Below are positions 37,681 through 49,500 of a stretch of DNA of 64,000 nucleotides, piece by piece. The notes under the pieces are model-generated. The model was given only the letters and a program-made list of their open reading frames with translations, had not been told where the DNA came from and made no database searches. A program made the position numbers and the translations under genes. This DNA is from Bugulina stolonifera (taxonomy: Eukaryota > Bryozoa > Gymnolaemata > Cheilostomatida > Bugulidae), in contig OW285187.1 in the NCBI GenBank assembly GCA_935421135.1, positions 4,030,001-4,094,000 of the forward strand, given 5' to 3'. The number at the start of each line of letters is the position of its first letter. The stretch's first letter is position 1.

Positions 37681-40600
37681 ATGACCGGCGCAACAGAACT
37701 AAAAGAACAAGGAAATAGATATTTTGTGGCTAAAAAGTATTCTGACGCGATAGCTAGTTACTCTAAAGCAATAGTAAGTAATGGTTTTATCTTTCTTTAT
37801 TTAGTTTTTTTTTTATTTTATTCAATTTTTTCTATCAACTTTTATTTTAAATATGTTGTGTATATATATGATTACATAATTGTTTATGTTTTGTATCATG
37901 TAATGTGTCTCTCTTTTTTACCAAGTAATGTCTTATAGCTCAGAGGCTTATCATAGTAATGCTTAGTCAAAAACAAGCTACATGTATAATAATCTAGAAA
38001 GCCTGACATGAACATCCCCTTTACAATAAAGTTAAAAAACGGACTAGGCATATAAAAAAAAAAGAAAGAAACCAAATTAAATTGTAATGACATGAAATTA
38101 CATCTGTTAAACTGAACCACAACATTGTCAATTATAATATAAGTTATGGTAAGGCTAGTACATCATAAAGTCTTTATATTTGGCTGGGGCAGTTCTATGC
38201 CGTGTGCTTCGTCGGATAGGTTGTGGGGTTTCATCTGCGACTAGTTCGGGCTCATTTGTGTTTGCCTCCGCATTTTCTTGAGAGGTAACATCAGGGCTGC
38301 TGATACAAGTCTGCGTATCCTCATTGCAAGTCATTGGTTGCGGAGAAGACTCAACTTGTTTTTCATTGACATGTTCTCGCAGATCAGCACGATTTCGTCT
38401 GACTATGTTGCCCGTTTCCTCATTTAGTATGGCATAGGAGCGATCTGACAGCTGTTCAACTATCTTTCCAGTCAGCCATTTATTCCATTTGTCTTTGGAG
38501 ATATTGAAGTTACGAAGGAGTACAGGGGAGCCAAGTGACAATGGTTTCATGTCTCTAGCTGTTTTGTTATAGTGAGTCTGGCTAGTGAGCTTCTTCTTCA
38601 TCTTTTCTCTTAGCATAATCTCAGGAGCTATTGATCGGTTATTTATTACAGTCATGGTTGGTAGTATGGATCTAGTTGACCTTCCAAACATTCTTTCTGC
38701 GGGGCTTGTGGTCATTCCAGCTGTTGGTGTATTTCTGTATTCTAGTAAAGCCAAGTAGGGATCTGATGCTCTTCTCATAATCCGTTTAATTATTTTCACC
38801 CCTGCCTCTGCTTTTCCATTTGACTGCTGGTGTCCTGGAGAGCTGGTGGTGTGCTGAAAATCCCATTCTTGAGAGAAAGATACAAATTCCGCAGCAGTGA
38901 ATTGTGGGCCATTGTCTGTCTGTACTACTACCGGTATACCATATCGAGCAAAGGTCTTCTTGCAGGCTCTGATTACACCTTGTGCTGTGGTGTGGTTCAG
39001 GAGCTCACATTCAAAGAAGTCAGTGAGGTAATCCACTATTATTAGGTAATATTTACTCTTGTGTGTCAAAATGTCCATTCCAACTTTGCTCCAGGGCTTG
39101 TTAGGAATATCATGATTTTGCAGAGTCTCCTTCTGTTGTAAGGGAGCATCTAGAGCACATGTGACACATTTTTCAATATGCGTACGAATGTCTTCCGACA
39201 TTGCTGGCCAAAAAACTGTTCCTCGAGCTCTACGTAGGGTTGCTGCTGTCCCTTGGTGGCTGAGATGCAATTTCTTTACAATTTGCTGTCTGTATGTCTG
39301 CGGAATAACCATCCTATGTCCTTTGTAGATTATACCATCCTGTATGGCTAGCTCATCACGGAATGTGAAGTAAGGCTTTGCTTTCTCTGGAACATCAGCC
39401 GGCTTAGTTGGCCAGCCTTTCATTACAAGTTCTCCGAGGATATTCATTTCCTGGTCGTCTCGAAATGCAATTTGTACTGCTGTGTATGTGTTATCTGACA
39501 CATAGGCTTCATTACGAGGATTAGACATTGCCAGGTCAGAGAGGAATGGTGCTATCTGGAAAATTTGCTCATCGAGAACACTTCCCTGGGCTTGATCCAC
39601 TGGGCTTCGTGACAGCATATCTGCGGTAATTTGGAGCTTACCAGGTCGGTATTCGACTTTCATGGGATATCGCTGTAGGGCTAGCATCAATGATTGTAGA
39701 CGCTTGGGTGCTTTTAGTAGAGTTTTCTTCATGATAGATTCAAGTGGTTCATGGTCTGTTTGCACCGTGAGTTCTTTGTTGCCAAACACATATTGGTCAA
39801 ACCTCTGCATTGCATATACGATGGCCAGGAGCTCCAGTTCTATTGGTGCGTAGTTTTGCTCACTAGGAGTGAGACTTCGAGAGGCATAGCATACAGGTCT
39901 ATCAGCCTGTAGTAAGACTGCACCCAGACCATCAGTACTTGCATCAGTTTGTACCGTTATTGGCTCATTTACTGTAAAGTACTGCAGTGTTGTCTCAGCT
40001 GTGATCAGCTCTTTCAGCTTCTTGAAGGCATTCTCTTGGTCTTGAGCCCATACGAAATCCTTATTGCTGGCATTTACTAGTCTCCGTAGTGGTTCACTCT
40101 CTGCAGAACAGTTAGGAACAAATTTGGAGACATAATTGACATGTCCAAGAAACCTTCTTACCCCATCACTGTCTGTTGGGGCTTTCATGTTCTTGATTGC
40201 ACTGACTTTCTTTGGGTCGGGCTTCACGCCATTTGCTGAAATGATGTGACCTATGTATGGGAGTTCAGTGAGCAAGAAACGACATTTTTCTCTGTTAAGT
40301 TTCAGGTTGACATCTAATGCTCTAGCAAAAAGTTTCTCTAGGTTCTCATTGTGGTCTTGCATGGCAGCTTCTTTGTCATCACCTTTTCCATATATCAGTA
40401 TATCATCGGCTACTACCGTAACCCCTTTCAAACCATCAAGGGCTTCTGAAAGCCTCCTTTGGAATTCTTCACTGCTAGATACCAATCCAAAAGGCATTCT
40501 CAACCATTTGTACTTCCCGAATGGCGTCCAGAATGTTGTTAAATCACTTGACTCCTGGTCTAGCTTGACTTGAAGAAAACCGTCTTTTGCGTCACAGAGG

Positions 40601-43600
40601 GAAAATACTTTGGCATCTCTGAGTTCTACTAACACATCATCTAGTGTTGGCATTGGAAAATGGTTTCTCTTGATCACTTTGTTTAAGTTCGAAGGGTCTA
40701 GACATACTCTAAGGTTTCCGTTTGGTTTTCTTACGGAGACCATGTTGTTGATCCAATCTGTTGGATAATCAACTTTCTGACATATTTGCTGCTGTTCCAA
40801 ACTTTTCAGTTTCTTCTTTAAGTCAGTAAGCATAGATACTGGTACCTTGCGGTTGTGATTCTTTCTGGGTATGGAATCTTTATCAAGCTCTATGTGATAT
40901 TCGCCAGGTAGGCATCCAGCGCCTTTAAAGATATCTTGGTATTGCTCAGCCAAGTCTTCCACGCTCGGTGTAGCACTGACAAGATTCACCCACTCCTGTT
41001 TGATGGATAGTAGACCAAGCTCTAAACATGTGTCTACAGAGAGCACGCTGAGACTAGATGTTTTCAACACAAAAAATTTGAATAGCTTTCCATCCATTAA
41101 CACTTGACATTGCCCTAGTGGTCTAGTCTTGGAACCATCAAACAGCTGAAGGTATGGTCTGTTATTGGTCATGCGTGGTTTTCTGAGTGTGCAGTAGTCT
41201 CGATAATTAAATATGTTGCATGATGCACCTGTGTCCAATTGATATTGTATGTTGCATTGTGTTTGATCAGCTGTTGTCTGTATGTTACAGAGCAGTTTTC
41301 TGTTGGACCTGATTACCTGCACACACATAAGCGACATCTCTGAATCACTCTCCGAACCCTCATATGTTATCTGGTTGATCTGTCGTTTAGATCTGCATAG
41401 TTTTTTGTAATGATTGTATTTCCCACAGCCGTGGCATTTCTGTCCGTAGGCTGGGCACTGTCGAGGTCGATGTGATGTGCCACAGTTGCCACATGTTGCT
41501 TTGGATTCGTGTTTGCTTGCTGGTGTTTCATTGTCAGTTTCACCACTTTGTTTGTTCTTGTTAGGCTTGTTTTGTCTGCCTTTGAACATTAGTGCATGAA
41601 CTGACTCATCAGCAGGTTCTGCTTTGATAGTCCTCATGTCTGCTTGGGTTGTTTCTGAGATTCTGCATTTCCTGATGGCGTCATCCAATTCGAGCTCATC
41701 AGTTTCTAGCAGTTTTCTTCTAACCTGTTCATCATTGACTCCCAGCAGTAGTGCTTGTAGCATGAAGTCATCATACATCTGATCCAGTTTGCACTCTCTT
41801 GCTATTTTGTGTAGAGAGGTGATGTATTCATCAATGGTCATGCATCCCTGCTTTGTTGACAAAAGCTGATGTCTTTTAATAATCTTGTTGCTAGGCTTGA
41901 CACAGAAAGCTTGGAATTGGCTGATGACATCTTTATAACAATCCTTATTCTTTGATCCACTGAACTTTAAGCTCTTAAAAATGTCAACACCTCTAGGACC
42001 TATGCACCTGAGAAGAATGGCTATTTTTACCTTGTCATTCTTGTCTTCCTTTTCAGAAGCTGTTAGGTATAGTTGGAATTCTTCAGCAAATCTGAGCCAC
42101 TCATTGGATAGATCAGCTCCATCCTGTATAGGTTTAGGTACTAGAAAGTCACACTCTGCCATTTCAGATCACTTGGGGCACCATGTTTATGTTTTGTATC
42201 ATGTAATGTGTCTCTCTTTTTTACCAAGTAATGTCTTATAGCTCAGAGGCTTATCATAGTAATGCTTAGTCAAAAACAAGCTACATGTATAATAATCTAG
42301 AAAGCCTGACATGAACAATAATGTTATATAAAATAAAAATAATATAATAGTTTTTATTGTGGAGAATGCAATGTTCTTTTTTCAATCAATTATGAGCATA
42401 ATAATATGCTGTTTATTTTGTAAGTATAGTATATGTATATTATCATTTATGGAAATACATTACATAAGTAATAAATTTATTAAGATTGTTACAACAACTT
42501 GATACAATAAAATATATGGGTCATGATGTACATATATATAATAATGATTATATTATTAAAATGTGAGATACAAATTATCAACTTGAACTTTTGATATACA
42601 TGTATATTATCCGTGTATATAATAATAATATTTTTTGCAGTATTTTTATTCTAAGAAGAATCTTGTAGCTAACCAAAGACTTGGTTTTATAGCTGTAAAA
42701 ATAGCCATCTCTGACAGTGACTATAGTTTGAATACGTGACCAAATGGCAACTAATTACCAAGCAAAATAAACCGACTAATTAATCATTACACCTGCTTGG
42801 CTTCCTCAAAAAAGTCGCTTTTCTGTGAGTGGTACCTGTGCACTCAACACAAAACACTGCTTTATGTAACCTTGTTATATATAAGGTGGTATTACATTAG
42901 GCCATATTTGTTAGATATTATAGTGCATTTATTGCAAGAAAACTTATTCCTAAACAGCCAAGAATTTAGTTTCCTAATTGTGAAAATAGCCATCTCTGAC
43001 TGAGTGTTCACTATTAATACCCACTCCACAATGTTTGATTAGGGCCTATAATGTCAATAACAATCAATATCGTTTATCATACTTTCTACATTTTACTTAA
43101 TATGAGAAATGGGTTGTTCTATTGTTTTAGATAAAAAATAATTCGGTTGCCACGTACTATACCAACAGAGCGTTGTGCTACTTGAAGTTGAAGAAATGGG
43201 AAGAAGCAATAAAAGACTGTAAATTCGCCTTAGAGTTAGACAGTAACTCTGTAAAGGCTTACTACTTTCTGGGGGAGGCTTACATTGAACAACATATGTT
43301 TGATGAATCTATAAAACATCTAGCAAAAGGTTTGAATCTAACTTTTATCACATTGAAACCTGTTTCCATGGTGACAGAATGCAGAGTTTGTAATCATGTG
43401 TGCTGTCGGACAATTTATGTACAGCTGTGTGATTTTTGACAAGCTATCACCTATTATCTTAAATATTTGTTCAATTTTTACTCGTGCAAAAGTAGCCTGG
43501 ATAGAATTAGTAAATATGTGAATAGAATGATTGGTTTTTCGATTTATATAATTTTTTCTACGTCCCAAAACGAATTGACTGATAAAAGCATGGCCAGGTT

Positions 43601-45264
43601 TAACAATCACTGCCTTCACTTTTTATCTTAATGTCAGCAAATTTTTGGGATAGCTCATCATCAAACACTTGGTGTTAATTCTGTAGCATATGATTTGGCC
43701 AAAGACCAAAAGCTGTTATTTGGCGACGATATATCAGCAGCACTAAGGAAAGCCAAACGCCGAAGATTTTTAGCACTAGAAGAGAAACGGGTTAAGCAAG
43801 ACATAGAACTCCAGACGTATCTCAATAATTTAATTTTACAAGACAAAGCCAAGTAAGTCCATATACTGTTAACATACATGCACATGTGACCAAAGGATTA
43901 TGTAGAGCAATTCAGTGTAGTAAGTTCTCTATTATCTACTTGTCCTCAAGTGGGTATATATATACATGTATATGCTGATGAAGTGGCAAACACCGAAATA
44001 GTCCACTGTATGCAGATTGAGTAGGCTTTATATATACATGTATAGGCTATGTATACACAAGATTCCAGACATCTGGTTTTCCATGAGTTATTGTGTCTTG
44101 GTGATATGCAAGCAAAAGCAGCGGTGGTCAAATACAAATGCAATATACTGCATGTATTTGCATGGTTGGAAGCCCTTTGTCCACGGAAAGTCAGTGTGAT
44201 TTAACTTAATGTGACAACTAAATAGTTGAACTTTTAAAGTTATTTTAAAATTTTCAAGTCGGACTACAAATTCAATCCCTGAGACAAGCACAGCTGAAAT
44301 TAGCAAACTCTACCATATAGAGGCAATGCAAGTTAACTGTTATTCTGACATGTTATAGAGTTGTCCTACCTAATTTGGGAATACTTTTAGAAAACTTGAA
44401 GAAGCTCAAACAAGCAGTGAGAAGGAAACTGTGGAAGAAGACTCTGTAAGTAACTTACAGTTAATTGTTTCCACGTCATCAGCTGTTAAGTGGAGTCGAA
44501 TGACACCAGCTCTGTGTTATAGTTTATATAGTATGATACATTCTATACTAATCCATTGATACAGGACAGTAAAATGGTGGAACTAAACGATCTATTCAAA
44601 CAAATAGACGAAAGGAGGCAAACAAGAGATGTTCCGGATTACCTCTGTGGAAAAATAAGTTTTGAGTTAATGAGAGACCCTGTTATAACTCCTGATGGTA
44701 TTACATATGATAGAAAGGATATAGACGAGCATTTACATGTAAGTATTCCTCGCATACGTTACGTCACCCCACCTCAGTTAATATCCAATCAAAACTTCTT
44801 ATGCTGATTACATGTATATTGCTAAACCAAACAATTCCCTTTTATGAATCTTCAATTGAAAAATGTCCAATGGTGAACAAAATGAAAATGTTGTAACATT
44901 TAGTTGCTTCTTTCAGCACTAGCATTAGCTTTTTTGTTGGTGACAGTGCATGTGTATTTACTTCTTCTCAACAACTCGTCCACGATGATTCGCTTAGCTG
45001 CTAAGAGTTACTCATTTGGAATTTACATCACCTTTTTTTAGAGGTTGAGAGATGTTAAATCCATTATTGGAATGAACTGTATTGTGTCAGTGGGTTGCCT
45101 TGCAGGAGTTTTATATAAAAAAAATTGTACTATTGTAGAGAGTAGGTCATTTTGACCCAGTTACCAGACAGCCACTCACTTCAGCTCAACTCATACCTAA
45201 CTTTGCTATGAAGGAAGTTGTAGACATTTATCTTCAGGAGAATCCCTGGGCAGAGGAATTCTAA
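37681..45264 (+). CDS. STUB1: STUB1/CHIP, TPR-U-box E3 ubiquitin ligase, 6 exons, complete
   Basis: Exons 37681-37773, 43131-43329, 43654-43852, 44391-44445, 44565-44738, 45139-45264 join in frame to 281 residues (human CHIP 303). CHIP binds Hsp70/Hsp90 C-termini through its TPRs and ubiquitinates client proteins in the cytosol. Seen: TPR domain ([60 protein letters not shown]), then the signature [20 protein letters not shown], a helical hairpin linker, and a U-box about 206-278 ([42 protein letters not shown]), ending NPWAEEF. Intron 1 is 5.4 kb because an LTR retrotransposon sits in it; the other introns are small. Exon 3 uses acceptor GGGATAG at 43651-43653, the only nearby choice that keeps the frame. 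Confidence 0.96.
37881..38014 (-). repeat. 3' LTR of the retrotransposon
   Basis: 134-bp terminal repeat, TG...CA, indistinguishable by eye from the copy at 42184-42317; flanked outside by ATAAT. Confidence 0.93.
38155..42162 (-). CDS. Gag-Pol polyprotein of Ty3/gypsy retrotransposon
   Basis: Single uninterrupted ORF of 1335 residues starting 22 bp inside the 5' LTR. Order: gag-like helical region about 1-215; two zinc knuckles at 224-236 (CX2CX3HX4C) and 243-256 (CX2CX4HX4C), the first with unusual spacing; aspartic protease DTGA at 310-313; reverse transcriptase about 440-640 with active-site VADD at 584-587; RNase H with [13 protein letters not shown] from 738; integrase zinc finger about 966-1002 (H...H...CVTC) and catalytic core D1030, D1083 (QTDNGPQF) and E1119 ([10 protein letters not shown]); C-terminal chromatin-region-like tail. 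Gag and Pol are fused without frameshift or stop, as in several gypsy lineages. All catalytic residues are present. Antisense ORFs over it (38830-39045, 39662-39853, 40253-40573) are shadows. Confidence 0.97.
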   Translation of the reverse strand: MAECDFLVPKPIQDGADLSNEWLRFAEEFQLYLTASEKEDKNDKVKIAILLRCIGPRGVDIFKSLKFSGSKNKDCYKDVISQFQAFCVKPSNKIIKRHQLLSTKQGCMTIDEYITSLHKIARECKLDQMYDDFMLQALLLGVNDEQVRRKLLETDELELDDAIRKCRISETTQADMRTIKAEPADESVHALMFKGRQNKPNKNKQSGETDNETPASKHESKATCGNCGTSHRPRQCPAYGQKCHGCGKYNHYKKLCRSKRQINQITYEGSESDSEMSLMCVQVIRSNRKLLCNIQTTADQTQCNIQYQLDTGASCNIFNYRDYCTLRKPRMTNNRPYLQLFDGSKTRPLGQCQVLMDGKLFKFFVLKTSSLSVLSVDTCLELGLLSIKQEWVNLVSATPSVEDLAEQYQDIFKGAGCLPGEYHIELDKDSIPRKNHNRKVPVSMLTDLKKKLKSLEQQQICQKVDYPTDWINNMVSVRKPNGNLRVCLDPSNLNKVIKRNHFPMPTLDDVLVELRDAKVFSLCDAKDGFLQVKLDQESSDLTTFWTPFGKYKWLRMPFGLVSSSEEFQRRLSEALDGLKGVTVVADDILIYGKGDDKEAAMQDHNENLEKLFARALDVNLKLNREKCRFLLTELPYIGHIISANGVKPDPKKVSAIKNMKAPTDSDGVRRFLGHVNYVSKFVPNCSAESEPLRRLVNASNKDFVWAQDQENAFKKLKELITAETTLQYFTVNEPITVQTDASTDGLGAVLLQADRPVCYASRSLTPSEQNYAPIELELLAIVYAMQRFDQYVFGNKELTVQTDHEPLESIMKKTLLKAPKRLQSLMLALQRYPMKVEYRPGKLQITADMLSRSPVDQAQGSVLDEQIFQIAPFLSDLAMSNPRNEAYVSDNTYTAVQIAFRDDQEMNILGELVMKGWPTKPADVPEKAKPYFTFRDELAIQDGIIYKGHRMVIPQTYRQQIVKKLHLSHQGTAATLRRARGTVFWPAMSEDIRTHIEKCVTCALDAPLQQKETLQNHDIPNKPWSKVGMDILTHKSKYYLIIVDYLTDFFECELLNHTTAQGVIRACKKTFARYGIPVVVQTDNGPQFTAAEFVSFSQEWDFQHTTSSPGHQQSNGKAEAGVKIIKRIMRRASDPYLALLEYRNTPTAGMTTSPAERMFGRSTRSILPTMTVINNRSIAPEIMLREKMKKKLTSQTHYNKTARDMKPLSLGSPVLLRNFNISKDKWNKWLTGKIVEQLSDRSYAILNEETGNIVRRNRADLREHVNEKQVESSPQPMTCNEDTQTCISSPDVTSQENAEANTNEPELVADETPQPIRRSTRHRTAPAKYKDFMMY
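42184..42317 (-). repeat. 5' LTR of the retrotransposon
   Basis: 134-bp terminal repeat matching 37881-38014; followed outside by ATAAT and inside (minus strand) by the primer-binding site. It should carry the element's promoter; very short for a gypsy-class LTR. Confidence 0.93.
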
Positions 45265-46524
45265 TCTTACCTGCATTTCTAATCATTCATGTGCCAGTAC
45301 TGAATGGGCTTCAATACTGAATCTTATACTCAATGGGTCCATAGATAAGTATTTATTTACAATCTTTGAATTTCACTCGTCATATATTTTGTTACCTTCA
45401 ATGTATGTATTCTCAAGCCACCAAAATCCAACGTATTAGCTGGTTTTTATCACTGTTCATGGCTTCCACAGACATATCGTAATGAAAAAACAAACAGCCT
45501 TGCACATACATATATACATCTGAACTCATATTAGTTGACTCGCAGTATATACAATGTACCTGTATTTATTTAACATTTACCTTCAGGTGTTCGATAAATG
45601 AGAGACTGCACTCTATCTTTGTCTGCTTCTACTTTTAGTCTAACCTGTTCTGTATATTCTTCATACACCCTGATTACATGTAGGCTCAAGTCTGTTGTCC
45701 TAATTTATTACTTCAAGATTTTAATTTTTAAAACTAAATAGAGCTATCTTGGTACTCGGTATAATTATAATATATATTTTTTTTTAATTCCAATTTTGTT
45801 TTACTCCATCACATAATTATGTAAATCTATAAGGAGTTTGGGAGTTGAAATAATGTTGTTACTGGATGTATATGCTTCTATACTGCTATACTTTATATGT
45901 TACATCCACATTAGTCAGTCAGGTTGCTGTGCAAGTACTGCTTTGTCATGTTGTTATTTGTCTCAACCACACACATGACTGTTAGCTTATGAATGGTTTT
46001 CAACACGAATAAAATGTGTAACAATTATAATGCTGTCTATTTACACAATTCAATCAGATCACTAGCACATATGTGCATGTATTAATCAGGTAGCATTACC
46101 TATGTACACGTAAGTACATGTGATTATAACGTACACGTAGCTGGTGTAGTGGTAGCATGTTCTGTTCACTGTGCTAGGCGATTAGGTGCCGTAGAGGCCC
46201 TGGGTTCAAACCCCAGTCAGGGACTGGTATTTTCATGGACTTGAAACAAGTCTCCGACTGCTCACAAACAAATTCCTTCCTAAAAATACAATAATTATAT
46301 ATAATTATGTACATGTATTCAATATACATTTTGGGTAGAAGGGTCTCATTGGGAGTTTACTAAATACTCGCTGTTATGCTATGAGTTACAACACTCCATT
46401 GTTGGCATGCAGTTATAGCAAACAATATCCTGCACATGTCATTGTTGTTGTAAACACTTCCTAGAGAAGTTGGGTAATACTGGTTGTGTGCGTATTGACT
46501 TGCACTGTCTGGGGACGTCATAAC
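45265..46524. other. Intergenic: STUB1 3' flank
   Basis: About 1.26 kb. A plus-strand AATAAA lies at 46008-46013, roughly 745 bp after the STUB1 stop; a nearer signal was not obvious. A tRNA-like SINE head lies at about 46142-46235. No supported coding sequence. Confidence 0.45.
46142..46290 (+). mobile_element. tRNA-derived SINE-like sequence
   Basis: Pol III A box TGGTGTAGTGG at about 46143-46153 matches TRGYNNARNNG, and B box GGTTCAAACCC at about 46203-46213 matches the consensus, with a T-arm stem CTGGG/CCCAG. The A-B spacing is a little longer than in most tRNAs, and the 7 bases before the A box do not pair with the bases after the T arm, so no acceptor stem forms. This fits a SINE head or decayed tRNA pseudogene rather than a working tRNA. 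The 3' limit is uncertain. Confidence 0.6.
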
Positions 46525-49500
46525 ATGGTGTATAGATCTGGTAGAAAAACTTCAGCAAGTTCTCTGAAGGTCAGTGTTCCACTGGACCTTACTCAGTTCA
46601 ACTTTACACTGAGACCAAAGAGGAAATCATGCAAGAGACAACTAATAGCAAGGCAGCAACCCAGGGATCCCTGCACTGGTAAATAACCATACAGAATATA
46701 CGTGTAATATTTATGCTGCAAATACTATTTATGAATATTTTGATAAAGTGAACCAACTGTTACTAAATGAAAGTGGAATTCTATACCATATCTTGCAGTT
46801 TTATTATTACTATTATTAATCTCGGAGGCCCAGCTCCTGTAGTTACAGTATGTATGCCACATAAACTAAATAAGATTTAGTCTGATGTGTACACTGTAAA
46901 AGAGTTTATACATGTACAAATCTGAATGTGAAAAGTTACATGGTGTGGATACATTACACCAACTAGTACAACATGTACACATATATAGAGTATGTACGCC
47001 CACAGTACAACATGTACACGTATATTGGCAACAGGTCGATTCATCAAATCATGTGATACAGTAGACTCTCAAGTTGATTATCTACCAAGCAGAGGTATTG
47101 GTGGAGTCTCCAAGTCAACCCACACTGAACCAGAACGTTCTAAAGGTCTTTTTCTAGGTGGGTCTTTCACAGCATCTCATTGATGATAAGGTTGGGAAAA
47201 CTAGTTTCATAGTTGGGTAGCAGCATTTCAAAATGTTCCTACACCACACGCGTCTAATCATCTACTGACTAGCATAAATATTCTATATAACTCTAATACC
47301 TTCATCTGTCTCTGTGTATAATATAAATTGTAATAAATAACATGATGTAGGCTTATGTACCAAACCAATAAATTCACTCTGTACTCTGGTTTACCTAAAA
47401 TGAAGTCACATAGAAGCAATTTACATTGTACATTCTGTAAGCACTTTGCATGCAGTAAAACACATGGACATAATTATTATATCTACAAGTATGTACAACA
47501 TATGGCCTATTGACAATTCATATCAATAGCATGTACCAGTACCATGCTCAATGTTTATGCATGTGCTATTATATTGGTGTGTTGTATATGTATATATGTA
47601 TGCACACCTATTTGTATTCATATCCTTACCACAAATGATTTTAGACGTGTTGCAACATTGCTGAAATTCTGTGTGATAAAATATTTATGCCAGATGATGA
47701 GTGTCTGCCTTACCAACCACTACCAATAACTTGTCAGCAACCACCTGTTACATGTCAGCCTCCTTCTATCACATGTCAGGCACATGCGTCTCCCTGCTGC
47801 CATAGATGTATTAGTACCATTAATTGCTGTGGTGAACCTGTATCAAGTTATGTATGCTGCTCCACAGACAAGTTGAGCTGTTACTGTGAGCATCCATGTG
47901 ACTGTGTGGAACAGGATGTGTATGTTATACTTTACCAGCTACATCAATCCAGTGGAAGTATATAATATTTCACAAACCAACATTTATGATATTGATAGCC
48001 TTGCCTTGCCGAAATAGCATATGATATCTTAGATGATGCCTCTTTGTTTCACCACAGGTCATCATGTAGTCAGATATCAACAAATGAGGCAGAAGTGAAT
48101 TCTATGACGGAAAGTAGCTATACTGATAGAGCAGGTGAAGTGCTCGACTGGTTACAAAAACATCCAGTTTTTGTCATTCCTTGTAGCTTTACCCTAATGT
48201 GTAAGTTGAATTAAGAAATATAATAATATTTATCTACATGTACATAATTGTATATTGTATTAATACTAAATAGGCATTACATCCATGCACATGTATATAG
48301 TTTATTTAACAGTAGAAATATCCAGTACATGCAAGTATATGTATGATACATTTATGCTAGGGCCACACTGACGCGATTTTTTGTGCGAATAGCGAATTTT
48401 GGCCAAAGGCGAATTCGCAAATCGCAAATTTTTGCGAATTCGCGCAAAATTAGCGATTTCGCACTCGCTGATTTCAATCAGCTAATTCGCAACTCGCTAA
48501 TTTGTGATTGGCCAGTTTTTACTTGTCACGTTACTGTCACGTGTTCAGAGCCACGGATTTTCAATCAATCATAAGTTTAAATTATTATATTAAAATATTT
48601 ATTTTAACTGATGAATAAAATGACTACTTCCGTTTGCAAGAATTGTGTAAAACGAATGAAAGTAAGAATAAAATAATTATTTTATTTTATTCTATTTTAA
48701 TTATAATTTTATTTTACATTTTTCGGAGTTGTAGTTCTGCAGTGAATGAGAAACGTGACCGAGGATACTAATCTTTGGCCCCTCATTGGGTGAAATCAAT
48801 GCGAATTCGCTTATAGCTTTTGCAGTGTGGCACGCTCGATTATAATTTGCGAATTCGCCTTTGGCTAAAATTCGCTATTCGCAAAAAAATTCGCGTCAGT
48901 GTGGCCTAAGCTTAAGGTTGTCTAATGTATGTATAAGGAGTTATTTTCTTCTGCACCAAACTGATAAAAACAACGTAAATATGATCATTAAAAATAAAAT
49001 TATTGAATGCCTTATTCAGTATATGCTACATAAAAGACAACCAAGTTTATTTCTACAGCTAAAAGACTATGCCTGTAAGCCAGTATAACTGTAAGCAAGA
49101 ATTCGTGAATTAGACAGGAGTTATCTGCTCTCTGATTGCTTCTAGCAGCAATAGTAAAAGTAACAGTGCATTGTAGTATTATAATAGTGTAGTATGATTT
49201 TTTTGCAGTATAAATTGAAAATAGCACATGTACAGATATAATATTATAGTGCAATGCATTTAAAAATAATAATAGGATAGTATTATTCTATAGTAGTATA
49301 ACTGTATAACAGTACTTAGCAGTATCGATGTGTTAGTATCATGCATATAGAACAGCGGCTAGTGTAGCATATAATGCTATTGTTATCATTGATATTCAAC
49401 AAAGTATGCAGCACAATAATAGTTCTACATGTATAATTCGATTTGTCTGCACAGCTATGTTCTTCTACTTGGTGACAATGATGAACAGCAGTACGTACAG

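Larger units (their letters stand above)
37881..42317 (-). mobile_element. Intact Ty3/gypsy-class LTR retrotransposon, antisense in STUB1 intron 1
   Basis: 4437 bp. Long terminal repeats 37881-38014 and 42184-42317 are 134 bp each, begin TG and end CA, and look identical by eye. The 5-bp target duplication ATAAT is at 37876-37880 and 42318-42322. On the minus strand the primer-binding site TGGTGCCCCAAG begins directly after the 5' LTR (42183 downwards), and a polypurine tract AAAGGGGA ends directly before the 3' LTR (38015-38022). One long gag-pol ORF fills the inside. No env-like ORF. The order protease, RT, RNase H, integrase places it in Ty3/gypsy. Intact ORF plus identical LTRs indicate recent insertion. 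Confidence 0.95.

Noticed and set aside
38830..39045. Env-like or other extra retrotransposon gene
   Set aside because: All non-gag-pol ORFs in the element are antisense shadows; only 140 bp separate the pol stop from the 3' LTR.
40253..40573. 106-residue ORF opposite the retrotransposon polymerase
   Set aside because: Shadow of the gag-pol frame with no homology or signals.
46142..46235. Functional tRNA gene
   Set aside because: A and B boxes fit but no acceptor stem can be formed and the spacing is off; treated as a SINE head.
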